Positions 37,277 through 46,225 of a stretch of DNA of 64,000 nt are shown here, one piece after another (position 1 is the first letter of the stretch; the number at the start of each line of letters is the position of its first letter). The position numbers were made by a program, and so were the translations under genes. The stretch comes from Candidatus Moanabacter tarae (GTDB lineage: Bacteria; Verrucomicrobiota; Verrucomicrobiia; Opitutales; UBA2987). The notes under the pieces are model-generated. The model saw nothing but the letters and a program-made list of their open reading frames with translations, was not told where the DNA came from and made no database searches. Location: positions 1 through 64,000 of the forward strand of contig CP029803.1 in assembly GCA_003226295.1 (NCBI GenBank), in the 5' to 3' direction.

Positions 37277-37475
37277 TTTATAATTTATGTATGATTCATC
37301 CCTACGGAATTACAGCAAAAAGAAAGAGTACTGAAATTAAACTCAAGTCAAGAGCCTCTCCCTAAATAGCGGGATACGCATCGAGGAGCTAAAATTCTTC
37401 TTTTCAATTGTCGATCTCAAAATGGTGCAGGTCAAAATCTGCTCAGGCGGTTTTCTTTTCTTTTTAAAACAGGTC

Positions 37476-38288
37476 CTAGTATTCAACGATCTCACAAAAT
37501 TCGAAAAGCTTCTTCGCTCGTTCTGAGAATCCGGCATAGACTTCAGGTGGAACTTTAACCTTTTGTCGGATGCTCATCCACTCCAGACCATAGCAAACGA
37601 CAATTTCAGGGCGAGGTCCTACAGACGTATTCGGAGTCCCTCGGTGTAGTGTACGGACGTCCTGTATCCACATTGTACCTTTCTTCATGTTGAGTCGATG
37701 AGTCGATGGGAAATGCCCACGATTCAGGATTTCGTCATAGCGGGTCTCTAAGCTGGTATTGGCCACGTACTGGGTTGAAGGAAGGACTTCGATGCTGCCG
37801 TTTTCTTCAGATGTATCGACCAACGGGAATTTAACTCCCAGAATAGGACAGGTGTCTAGGCCGACATGAGGAATTTCCCTGGCAATGAGGGTGTCTCGGT
37901 GCCAGTGTTGATATTCACTCCCGGGGTAGGGATTGTTTGAGTGAAAACACCGAATATAGAATTCTTCTCGTTTCCAATAACGCTTTAGGAATTCGAGAAT
38001 AACCGGGTTTGCATAGACTTCCGGATCGGCAAATGGTGGGACCCAAGGAATGGTCAGGGTGTAGCGGTTAACATTTTGTTGGCGTCCGAAGCCGGTACGC
38101 AGTTCCCCCCACTCTTTAAGGGCGATTTTCGATTCACGACTTTTCACGTGCTCCAAAAGCGGCAGAAACGCTTCATAGATCCGATCTACAGTCTCAACCG
38201 ATAAAACGTCTTCTAAGACGGCGTAACCGTTGATTCTGAACTCATCGATCTTTAAATCGAGGTCTATGTCTTCACATTGCTTTGTCAT
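37476..38288 (-). CDS. PhyH-type Fe(II)/2-oxoglutarate dioxygenase
   Basis: 270 residues. His130-Arg-Asp132 (HWHRDTLIARE) and His215 (VRTLHRGTPN) form the iron triad, and Arg226 is available for 2-oxoglutarate. The double His-Trp-His before the Asp is unusual but still leaves HxD intact. EENGSIEVLPSTQYV is the PhyH strand. The gene lies 57 bp downstream of the large protein gene ending at 38346 and is probably co-transcribed with it, so the two may act on the same carbohydrate. Substrate unknown. Confidence 0.88.
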   Translation of the reverse strand: MTKQCEDIDLDLKIDEFRINGYAVLEDVLSVETVDRIYEAFLPLLEHVKSRESKIALKEWGELRTGFGRQQNVNRYTLTIPWVPPFADPEVYANPVILEFLKRYWKREEFYIRCFHSNNPYPGSEYQHWHRDTLIAREIPHVGLDTCPILGVKFPLVDTSEENGSIEVLPSTQYVANTSLETRYDEILNRGHFPSTHRLNMKKGTMWIQDVRTLHRGTPNTSVGPRPEIVVCYGLEWMSIRQKVKVPPEVYAGFSERAKKLFEFCEIVEY

Positions 38289-38345
38289 TAATCTCCTGCT
38301 TACGCCTGATCGTATTGTAGTGAGATTGAGTACTCGACTTTGCCA

Positions 38346-40256
38346 TCAAAACAGGCTGCCGTATGAGGGCTCATTAACGTACCGGTCCATTGCCAAGTCT
38401 AAGGTGATCTCGGTTGCCGCTGGAAGTTCTACCCTTAAGTAAACCCCAGACAGGTCTGTTTTTTGGGAGAGGGTTTTGATAGGGGGGGCAGCATAGCCGA
38501 AATGGTGGCCTGGGAATTCACTATCGAGGGAGTTGTAAGTTGCACCAGTAAAAGTGTGTTCGCCGAAGGCACCAGCTTGGATGACAAGAGAACGATCTTC
38601 AACAGGGTTAAGATTGAGTAGTCTCAAAATCGTTCGCTTTGCTTCCAGTTTTTCGACTAATGCGGCGACATCGGGCGGCAGTCCTGCACGACGGGCATGG
38701 ACGTCGTAATAGCGTAATCTAACATGGAGCAGTCCGCCATTGTATATAGGTTGTGGTCCGCCCAAAGTTTGTTGGATCAAGGCCTCCGAGCTTACCGGAT
38801 TTACCGACTGCCATAAGTGAATATTATGATGTGTTCCGACGCTCTGTTCTGCACCGATAAGGGCAATGCGCCGTGACATTTCCTTGTAGCTGGCTTGGAG
38901 CATGCGTTCGGGGAATTCAGGGTTTTCCCCCGCCAAAAAACGCAGCCAGGGCTGGTCGTGACAAGCGTCTTCCTTATTATGGAAACCAACAATATCTCGC
39001 CAGTCGTAGGATTCCTGGTGACGCAAATTTTCAATGCGTTCCCAATCTTCATTGGCCATTGATAGGTTCCAAAGAGCCGCTGGAAAGGTTGGGGACATTG
39101 GTTGCCAATCGAACCATCCGGCATCTCCGTAACGGTAGGGAACAAGAAAGGTCTCAGTGCGTTCTCCCATAGCCGTGAATTGCCCGTACCAGTGCTCCTG
39201 GAGGCTCATGTGTTCGTTACGGATGTCGCGCTTTTCTCCCATCTCAAAGATGCGGTCCTGTTGACGCCGTGGTAGCTCAAGATAGTCGCTGTCCCGAGTT
39301 ATTAGATAGGCGTTAGCAGCAGCGTCGAGAGCGGTCATTTGGATATTGTACCAACCGTGCCAGGCAGTCCATCCGTACATTCCGCCGTACCAATTGCCTT
39401 CGATATACTCACCAACTTTCCCAGAATGACCCACGTTGTCGGGAATCATCCAATCGTTAGCTTTAGCGCGCTCGATCCAAGCATCCGTGTACTCAACAAC
39501 CCAGTCCCGATATTTCTCTTCGCCAGTAAGCAGAAAAGCGTTGGTGACTAGACTGGATTGGGCTAGGTTGGCGATTACGTCCCCCTTGCCCCAACGCTCG
39601 TAGACCCGACGACCCATCTCCCGGGCTTTCTCGGGGTTATTAGCAGTGTCCTTCCAGGATTTGGCGCCTGGTACATCGTAAAAGGGCAGGCCGTAACGTT
39701 CGCCGCCACCGGAGGGTTTGTCCCTATCTGATTCAGGAAGATAGTGGGGACCCCCAGAGCCGTTGCGAGGAGAGAGGATGATTTTGTGTTTAGGATCATA
39801 GTTCCTGACTTCGGGATCATCGCCGTTGTAGAAGCCGGCAAACTTGCGCGCTCGACGATGGAGATCTCCATTGTTTGGATCGGCTAGGCACAGGTGGTAG
39901 AAGAAAACGTCACTTTCGGAATTATGGAAAACATCCTCTGCTCGGTGATAGTCATTATGGACCGTGCCGCACCGGGTGAGCTGTCTTGTGATACCTTCCC
40001 AACCTCTATGAGCTAAATCAACTAGATGCTTGCCACCACCCATGATGTAGAGCAGAGGCCAGTTGAAGTAGGGTTCGTAATAATCGTCTGGGCTCCCGCC
40101 ACCCCAGGTATCGTCCCAAATGAATTCGCCGTCGGGACGCACGTAACGGTTGATAAAGGGATGGACGCTTTGTTCCATAGCATGGAACAGGTGGCGTTGC
40201 TGAACGGCCCACGAACGTGGTTGGGTGATGGGAACTGTGGCGCGGATTGTTTTCAT
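38346..40256 (-). CDS. Large protein of unknown function, likely alpha/alpha-toroid carbohydrate enzyme
   Basis: 636 residues from ATG 40256, with GAGG 6 bases upstream; the TTG at 40268 is less likely. No signal peptide. The sequence has many aromatic and acidic residues with alternating helices (HPFINRYVRPDGEFIWDDTW, FFYHLCLADPNNGDLHRRA, YNIQMTALDAAANAYLIT, FHNKEDACHDQPWLRFLAG). That pattern is like six-hairpin glycosidases and lyases. A beta-rich tail follows (VYLRVELPAATEITLDLAM). I cannot assign a family. It is co-directional with a PhyH gene 57 bp downstream. Confidence 0.5.
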   Translation of the reverse strand: MKTIRATVPITQPRSWAVQQRHLFHAMEQSVHPFINRYVRPDGEFIWDDTWGGGSPDDYYEPYFNWPLLYIMGGGKHLVDLAHRGWEGITRQLTRCGTVHNDYHRAEDVFHNSESDVFFYHLCLADPNNGDLHRRARKFAGFYNGDDPEVRNYDPKHKIILSPRNGSGGPHYLPESDRDKPSGGGERYGLPFYDVPGAKSWKDTANNPEKAREMGRRVYERWGKGDVIANLAQSSLVTNAFLLTGEEKYRDWVVEYTDAWIERAKANDWMIPDNVGHSGKVGEYIEGNWYGGMYGWTAWHGWYNIQMTALDAAANAYLITRDSDYLELPRRQQDRIFEMGEKRDIRNEHMSLQEHWYGQFTAMGERTETFLVPYRYGDAGWFDWQPMSPTFPAALWNLSMANEDWERIENLRHQESYDWRDIVGFHNKEDACHDQPWLRFLAGENPEFPERMLQASYKEMSRRIALIGAEQSVGTHHNIHLWQSVNPVSSEALIQQTLGGPQPIYNGGLLHVRLRYYDVHARRAGLPPDVAALVEKLEAKRTILRLLNLNPVEDRSLVIQAGAFGEHTFTGATYNSLDSEFPGHHFGYAAPPIKTLSQKTDLSGVYLRVELPAATEITLDLAMDRYVNEPSYGSLF

Positions 40257-40649
40257 ATGAGTCCTCAACGTTAATGACAGAAGAATCTTCAGGATTGTGA
40301 GATTTTTAAGCTATCGATCTATGGAGTTTATAGAAACGCGTAGACAGTTCTCCACAAGAAAAATCATGGAATAAGAATTTATAATTGTGAACACAGTTTT
40401 GTGTTCAAGACTTCGACTAATGATAGTATGGAAATAGATGCTCACAGAGCCCAGATTTTTCAAGAATGATTAATGAACTTGCAAAAATTTTGTGTTTTGA
40501 GGTTCCCTAATTCTAGAATGTATGCTGTCTTTATGGAGGAAGGAACGGCTCAGCTCATGAGCCTAAAAAGGATTACCAGTAAGGCCAAGGCAGCAAAGTA
40601 TATCAACCCGCTATCGGGAAGACCACTGTAACTTTAGAAAAGACAATCG
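40257..40649. other. 393-bp divergent intergenic region with a perfect inverted repeat
   Basis: Contains an operator-like palindrome at 40388-40407 (see separate entry). A 37-codon frame (ATG 40518, TAA 40629-40631) with GGAGGAAGGA inside it is present but has no recognised family. The region should contain promoters for the large gene at 38346 and the oxidoreductase at 40650. Confidence 0.4.
40388..40407. promoter_or_regulatory. Perfect 8+4+8 inverted repeat, candidate operator
   Basis: TGAACACA - GTTT - TGTGTTCA, exact on both arms. It lies in the divergent region between an unknown carbohydrate protein gene and a Gfo/Idh/MocA gene. The symmetric spacing suits a dimeric transcription factor. 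No T-run follows, so a terminator is less likely. No regulator gene is nearby. Confidence 0.45.
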
Positions 40650-41780
40650 ATGTCGAACGAAACAGAAAAAATCATGGGATTCGATGAAACGGATCCTGGT
40701 AAGCTAGAAAACAAAAGCTGGGAGCCTGTGTCCGATCGAAAAATTCGGGTAGGTATTGCGGGATATGGCATCTGCCAATTCGGAGCAAGTTTCGGGTTTC
40801 AGAGTCATCCAAATGTGGATGTTGTCGCGGTGACGGATCTGGATCCGGAAGGGTGTCGAAAACTAGCCGAAGCCACTCATTGCCAAAATACCTATTCCTG
40901 CTTCGAGGATATGATCGGCAATGATCAAGTTGAAGCCGTATTCATTGCTACAGATGCTCCAAGCCATGCACGATTGAGTATTCTGGCTCTAGAGCGTGGA
41001 AAACACGTCGGCTGCGCCGTCCCTGCAACTTTTGGATCACTGGAAGAAGCGGATGCCCTTTACGAAGCGGTGAAAACAACTGGAATGCGGTACATGATGT
41101 TCGAAACTTCAGCCTTCCGGCCTGATTGTTACATAATGAGGAAGGCCTTTGATACCGGGCTCTTGGGGCGCATTGTGTATTCTCAAGGAGAGTACTATCA
41201 TTATTTCAGAGAAGCGCTTGGCTCGCACGAAAAATGGCGAACAGGTATGCCTCCAATGTGGTACCCGACTCACTCTACTGCTTACTACATAGCGGTAACG
41301 GGTGGTTATTACACCGATGTTTCCTGTTTGGGGTTTAGGGGTAATATTGGCCATTACCAGATGGGCGAAAATCGATATCATAACCTGTTCGATAGCGAAA
41401 CGGCTCTGCTCAAAACAGATCAAGGAGGAATGTCGCGTATGAATGTTACTTTTGGTGCAGCTGGGTCCGGCGGAGAACGTGGTGAAGTTCATGGCGAATT
41501 TGGGACGGTGGTTGGGACCGAATTCTCTCCAAAAGACAAGATCAAGAACCCCGATCTGTTTACCAAGCCGCAATTGCCGCCGGGAATGGAAGCTGGTGGA
41601 CATGGAGGATCCCACGGTTATTTGACCGATGAATTTATAACTTCTATTCTCGAGGATCGAGACCCCCTCATAAACATTGCCTGGTCGTTGAATATGACGG
41701 TGCCCGGAATCATTGCTCATGAATCGGCTCTTCGGGATGGGGAGTGGATGAAAGTTCCTTACTACAGTTGGCCGAAATGA
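40650..41780 (+). CDS. Gfo/Idh/MocA family oxidoreductase with altered EKP motif
   Basis: 376 residues. The Rossmann start IRVGIAGYGICQFGASFGFQ and DVVAVTDLDPEGCRKLAE fit the family. After VFIATDAPSHARLSILALERGKHVGC, where most members read EKP, this protein has AVPATFG, so the usual catalytic Lys is missing. The C-terminal domain is HSTAYYIAVTGGYYTDVSCLG. It may be non-catalytic, use a different residue, or bind cofactor for another reaction. Nearby TIM-barrel isomerases suggest carbohydrate work. Confidence 0.82.
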   Translation: MSNETEKIMGFDETDPGKLENKSWEPVSDRKIRVGIAGYGICQFGASFGFQSHPNVDVVAVTDLDPEGCRKLAEATHCQNTYSCFEDMIGNDQVEAVFIATDAPSHARLSILALERGKHVGCAVPATFGSLEEADALYEAVKTTGMRYMMFETSAFRPDCYIMRKAFDTGLLGRIVYSQGEYYHYFREALGSHEKWRTGMPPMWYPTHSTAYYIAVTGGYYTDVSCLGFRGNIGHYQMGENRYHNLFDSETALLKTDQGGMSRMNVTFGAAGSGGERGEVHGEFGTVVGTEFSPKDKIKNPDLFTKPQLPPGMEAGGHGGSHGYLTDEFITSILEDRDPLINIAWSLNMTVPGIIAHESALRDGEWMKVPYYSWPK

Positions 41781-42003
41781 TTGATCGTAACTTCTTTGTC
41801 TCTATCCTCCCGGTTCCTATTCTTGGCCATAATTCACTTAACAAGAGAGGATCCGGCAGGTTGTTCAGGAGTCAGTCGATGAGTGGACGGTACCGTTGAT
41901 CTTGGTCTAATTAACGTTATAGTGTAAGGAGAGAGTAGGAGGTGCGGCCGTTCTATTTCATCGCAATAGTAGAAATTTCCACCAACAAAAAAATTGTATC
42001 GAA

Positions 42004-42873
42004 ATGGGGAAAAATTGGAAATGGGCGACAACAGGATTCGGGCTAACAAGTAAAACTCATGACCAAATCATCGAGCTTTGTGGTGTGGCGGGCTTAGATG
42101 GCATCGAAGGGACAGTACCTCTGTTTAAGGGATTGAATGATTCCCAGTTAGGAGCTGTTGCGATAAAGTACCAGAACGCCGGAATCAAGATAGAAACTTT
42201 TCATCTCCCCTTCTCTCTGGAGGATGATATTACTTCGTTCTATGAGACGATACGACGGCGAGCTGTGGAAACTTGCAGGACTTGGATGGAGCGGAGCACG
42301 ATACTAGGGGCAACGATTGGCATCCAACATCCAGGAACGAATCGGCTGAATGTTGATTTAGAAGGGATTGATAATTACATGAGGCAACTGGAGAAGAGCC
42401 TGAAGGAGTTACTGCCTGCAGCCGAGCAACTGAATCTCACCCTAGCTTTGGAGAATCTTCCTCCCGGGGAGAATGGTCCTAGACTCGGCTCTCGTCCGGA
42501 ACATTTTGAACGCTTTTCCAAAGCCTTTCGTCATCCGAATTTAGGCTTCGTACTCGATACTGGCCATGCTTTGATGTCCGGCGATTCTGACGCGGTGGAT
42601 GAATTTCACAAAGTTATGGCTCCCTACATGGTGGCCTATCATCTGGCCGATAATGCTGGTGACCGGGATTCACACCTTGCCCCAGGACATGGGCTGGTTG
42701 ATTGGGGCATGGTGTTTAAACGTGCGGCAGAAATCGGATACTCCGGATGTATGTGTATCGAAACCGCACCATTTGCTCCTGGACCAAACGGAACTTACAG
42801 CGATGATGCCTGGAAACAGATGGTGGAGGATACAGAAGTTTTGGTGGTGGAAGCTTTAGGTTCGGAGAGTTGA
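42004..42873 (+). CDS. Sugar phosphate isomerase/epimerase-like TIM barrel
   Basis: 289 residues. Family pattern: IIELCGVAGLDGIEG, IKIETFHLPFSLED, ATIGIQHPGTNRLN, LTLALENLPPGENG (metal Glu), LGFVLDTGHALMSGD (metal Asp and His) and MVAYHLADNAGDRDSHLAPGHG (metal His). It should isomerise or epimerise a sugar or polyol. Same direction as the oxidoreductase at 40650, 223 bp downstream of it. Product not determinable. Confidence 0.85.
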   Translation: MGKNWKWATTGFGLTSKTHDQIIELCGVAGLDGIEGTVPLFKGLNDSQLGAVAIKYQNAGIKIETFHLPFSLEDDITSFYETIRRRAVETCRTWMERSTILGATIGIQHPGTNRLNVDLEGIDNYMRQLEKSLKELLPAAEQLNLTLALENLPPGENGPRLGSRPEHFERFSKAFRHPNLGFVLDTGHALMSGDSDAVDEFHKVMAPYMVAYHLADNAGDRDSHLAPGHGLVDWGMVFKRAAEIGYSGCMCIETAPFAPGPNGTYSDDAWKQMVEDTEVLVVEALGSES

Positions 42874-43042
42874 TAGGTCTTATGCTAGAAATGGAGAGTT
42901 TGACGGCACTCAGTTTTGGTAAAGAGGGTATGGGGTGAAAATCATTGATTTTACTTTTAGTTGATCTAGATTCCTGCTGGACCATTTTGGTCTACTTCTC
43001 CAACGAAGATCTAGGAACTACAAGACACTAACGAAGAAGAAA

Positions 43043-43861
43043 ATGAGGGAGCCTGTATCAAGATTTGATGGCCTGGAAGAATGGCTGACAACAAATATGG
43101 GACGTGAAATTGAGTCTGGGGTTTTTGGAACACCCGAGTGTTCTCATCCCGAACGCTTGCTGGCTTATCGTATTGGAGATTTGGCAATGATAAGAGTTGT
43201 GGAATCTTTAGCCAAAGGAGTGGAGGGTGTTGTGAATCGGCTCTCGCAAGACGAGTTGTTCTCAATTTTCGGTTCCTACGAATTAGCTCGGGTCACGCTT
43301 GGGCAAGGTATGAGTATTTGGGGTCCGAGTCTCTACTATTTTGGTGATGCTACTTCCTTTCGGTCCAGTAATCGAGAAATCGCGGTACCAATGACTTCGG
43401 AAGAAGTAGCACGGGTCGTGGATGCCAAAGTTTTTTGGCACTGTGACTGGGAGAAAGCGGTGGCAAACTTTGGTGTCGTTGAGGGTGATAGATTGGTTGC
43501 CCTGACAACGGTTTTGCCGCGCGGAGGCTCTGTTTTCGAGATAGGGGTCGACGTTGCCCCGGGCTCTGGCCTTTACGGGTTAGGGCGCTCAGTAATGAGT
43601 GCCGCTTGCCGGTGGATTCTCGATCAAGATGGGTTAATCTTGGCAAGTTCGGCGCAGTGGAACATCCCTTCTGTTCGCCTGTTGCGTTCTGTTGGATTGC
43701 GGTATGTCCTGTCCGAATTATCGGGAAGACCGCCACCATTTAAAGTACCGCCTCAACCACTGGGTAAACCCATTCCTGAGGCAGAAATCTATGATATCTA
43801 CCCGACTTGGGCGCAGAACAAGGAAATTATTCGAGTGGAATATTCTAAACACTCGAGATAA
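43043..43861 (+). CDS. GNAT-like N-acetyltransferase domain protein
   Basis: 272 residues. The C-terminal half reads EIGVDVAPGSGLYGLGRSVMSAACRW then SSAQWNIPSVRLLRSVGLRYV, the pattern of the GNAT fold (acyl-CoA loop, then an Asn-x-x-S-x-R-L strand and helix). The N-terminal ~120 residues have no recognised family and are helix-rich. It would transfer an acyl group to an amine. Convergent with the oxidoreductase at 43982. Substrate unknown. Confidence 0.6.
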   Translation: MREPVSRFDGLEEWLTTNMGREIESGVFGTPECSHPERLLAYRIGDLAMIRVVESLAKGVEGVVNRLSQDELFSIFGSYELARVTLGQGMSIWGPSLYYFGDATSFRSSNREIAVPMTSEEVARVVDAKVFWHCDWEKAVANFGVVEGDRLVALTTVLPRGGSVFEIGVDVAPGSGLYGLGRSVMSAACRWILDQDGLILASSAQWNIPSVRLLRSVGLRYVLSELSGRPPPFKVPPQPLGKPIPEAEIYDIYPTWAQNKEIIRVEYSKHSR

Positions 43862-43981
43862 AAAATGACGTGGCAGCAAAAAGAGTTTAAAATCAAAAAA
43901 CGATAGAAATAAGGAAGAAAGAATATTGTGGCTTACGCTAAAATTCAGATTTCCTCAAGTTTGCAACGCAACCCCTTGAAG

Positions 43982-45034
43982 TCAGTCTGTTGTGGTCCCT
44001 AGTCCTAGCCCTTTCAGATTAGCAATCTCGTTTCTCGCTTCTGCCTCATATAGTTTCCAAATTACTTTCAGTCCTTCTAGGCTGCTGACTGGATCTGTCA
44101 GCGGTTTTGCCCCCGTTTCGATGCAGTCGATAAAATGTGCCAACTCGATTTCTGTCGGTTTAGTGTTCTCGGACTCAAGCAAAACCTTTTCTTGCTGACT
44201 GACGATCAGTTTGCCGGAGTTATGTTCTTCAGCTCTTGTATGTGCGATTAGCTGACCATCTCGGAGGGCGATTTCGAGCATACCATTTTCACAGTGGGCG
44301 TGGAATGAATACTTAAGACGGGTGCCACGGGCACCCCAAGTTCCAAAATGGTATCCGAGAACGCCGTTCTCGAACTCAATGGTAAGATTGCTAGTTCCTT
44401 CTCTCTCCATCCAAGGGGTGCCTCGTCTGGTCCCATAGTGACTACCACGTATCGGCTGTCCGGCTATCCACAACATTAGGTCGACGTAATGACAGCCGTG
44501 ACTGAAGAATTGACCGCCGCCTAAAGTTGCTGCGCTGCTTCTCCAGTGGCCCTTAGGTGCTAGCGTTAGCTGCTCCGTCCAAATCGAGAGCTGAAAGAGC
44601 TCGCCGTAGGTCTTTGTGTCAATCAGTTCTTTCATCCGAATGATCAAGGGATGGAATCGCATGCAGTAGGCGACCATGAGAATGCGGTTTTGATTTTTTG
44701 ATTCTTTAATCAATTCCAAACATTCTGTCTCGTTCAGTGCCATCGGCTTCTCCACAAGAACATGCTTCCCCGCTCGAAGGCAGTCGATCGAAACGGAATG
44801 GTGAAGATGGTGAGGTACGACGACGAGGGCAGCATCAATATGAGCATAGATCGCCTGGAAATTTGTTTCTACAATAGGTTTATTGGGCAGGAGATCAGCA
44901 ACAGACTGTGCCCTCTCTTTATTGATATCAACGACCGCTGTTACTTCAATGCGATCTAGTATATCCAGGAATCTTGATGTGTGGGATTGAGCCATTCCTC
45001 CACATCCGATTATTCCTACCCTAGTCTTTTTCAT
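43982..45034 (-). CDS. Gfo/Idh/MocA family dehydrogenase
   Basis: 350 residues with the complete family set: RVGIIGCGGMAQSHTSRFLD Rossmann start, TAVVDINKERAQSVAD, and KHVLVEKPMALNETE, in which the EKP Lys is present (compare the altered gene at 40650). HGCHYVDLMLWIAGQPI is the substrate-domain His motif. It should oxidise a hydroxyl of a sugar, inositol or amino sugar with NAD(P). Substrate unknown. Confidence 0.92.
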   Translation of the reverse strand: MKKTRVGIIGCGGMAQSHTSRFLDILDRIEVTAVVDINKERAQSVADLLPNKPIVETNFQAIYAHIDAALVVVPHHLHHSVSIDCLRAGKHVLVEKPMALNETECLELIKESKNQNRILMVAYCMRFHPLIIRMKELIDTKTYGELFQLSIWTEQLTLAPKGHWRSSAATLGGGQFFSHGCHYVDLMLWIAGQPIRGSHYGTRRGTPWMEREGTSNLTIEFENGVLGYHFGTWGARGTRLKYSFHAHCENGMLEIALRDGQLIAHTRAEEHNSGKLIVSQQEKVLLESENTKPTEIELAHFIDCIETGAKPLTDPVSSLEGLKVIWKLYEAEARNEIANLKGLGLGTTTD

Positions 45035-45160
45035 TAAAAGTCTGCAAAAAACGAGAATCTATGAACGCTGAGGCTCCCATGCTTTTAAGGAGGCCCCGAT
45101 ATCCAGAATAGCGGCCTTTCAGCGGATTACTAACTAACCGTGATTCCTCCTCGATCCTGA

Positions 45161-45964
45161 TCAGTTCTGCTCATGGGTCATAAACCCTGGCTTTGGTTCG
45201 CCCTTCTCTCGGTCCCATTGCCAGTGCTCGAGGTAAGGAGCACGCGAGTTCAATCCGAAAATAATCCGCCCCTCATCACCAGCTCGTTCCAGTACATCCG
45301 GTTTAACGATGCGACAAAGATCGTAGGATCCTTTAGACCAACTTCGTCCCCATGGAGCAACCACCGCATAACGGTTGTCCGATGAAATATTCTTAGAAGT
45401 CCCATGCCAGATAGTAGAAATGAAAACAATCACAGATCCTCGATCTGCTTCAATAATCCGTGCCTTATTGATCGCTGTTTCTGGAATTCCGATTGACTCG
45501 ATGCGATGGCTACCCGGTACGACTTGAGTAGCGCCATTTGTCTTGGTGAATTTGCTAATGCAGAAAATTGTATTAACCGACATGGTATGACTGATAATAC
45601 GCCGGCCTTTATCAATGGGTGCCTGAGATTCCTGGCGCAAATGGCCGGAAACTTCGCCATCGGCATGCAAATTCCCATCGCCTTGTCCCGGTTCCAATAT
45701 GCGGCCGTGCGCCGTGGAAAGGCGCGCGTCAGCCCCTAAGAAGTGCTGGATTAACTGCAGTAGATCCGGTAGCTGATAGATCCTCTCGAAGATACGACCT
45801 TTATTGAATATACACTCAAGCCCGCCCCTTTCCTTGTCTTTTGCGAGCCGTTCCAATTCGATTGTTGCGGCATCGCATTCCTTTTCTGTAAGAACGCCTG
45901 GAAGGACAGTATAGCCATCTTCCTTCAACTGCTTCACATAGGCCTCAAATTCGACATTCGTCAT
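45161..45964 (-). CDS. PhyH-type Fe(II)/2-oxoglutarate dioxygenase
   Basis: 267 residues. Triad: His100-Ala-Asp102 (GNLHADGEVS) and His187 (TIWHGTSKN), with Arg198 (DNRYAVVAPW) for 2-oxoglutarate. TNGATQVVPGSHRIES is the PhyH strand. It is the most downstream of three tandem PhyH genes (48319 to 45161) on the same strand. Divergent in sequence from the other two, so functionally distinct. Confidence 0.9.
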   Translation of the reverse strand: MTNVEFEAYVKQLKEDGYTVLPGVLTEKECDAATIELERLAKDKERGGLECIFNKGRIFERIYQLPDLLQLIQHFLGADARLSTAHGRILEPGQGDGNLHADGEVSGHLRQESQAPIDKGRRIISHTMSVNTIFCISKFTKTNGATQVVPGSHRIESIGIPETAINKARIIEADRGSVIVFISTIWHGTSKNISSDNRYAVVAPWGRSWSKGSYDLCRIVKPDVLERAGDEGRIIFGLNSRAPYLEHWQWDREKGEPKPGFMTHEQN

Positions 45965-46225
45965 AGTGGCCTCCTACTTACCCGTAAAATCCGACTAGAA
46001 TCGGGATGGGTTGGTAATTCATTTTTATATCGTGCTCGAACTGAAAGGAGAAAGCGATAAAAAGGTGAAATCCCCTTTTCAATCTATGTTTAAATATGAA
46101 GTTGCTGGGTGTTAGCAAAAGGAGTGTTCCTTGACTCAAGCTTGTATTTGATTCCCGCGTAATTTCAGTTCTCCTGATGCGGGGTCTTGCGGTGGTAGTT
46201 TACGTCACCGATTATTGCAGATGAC

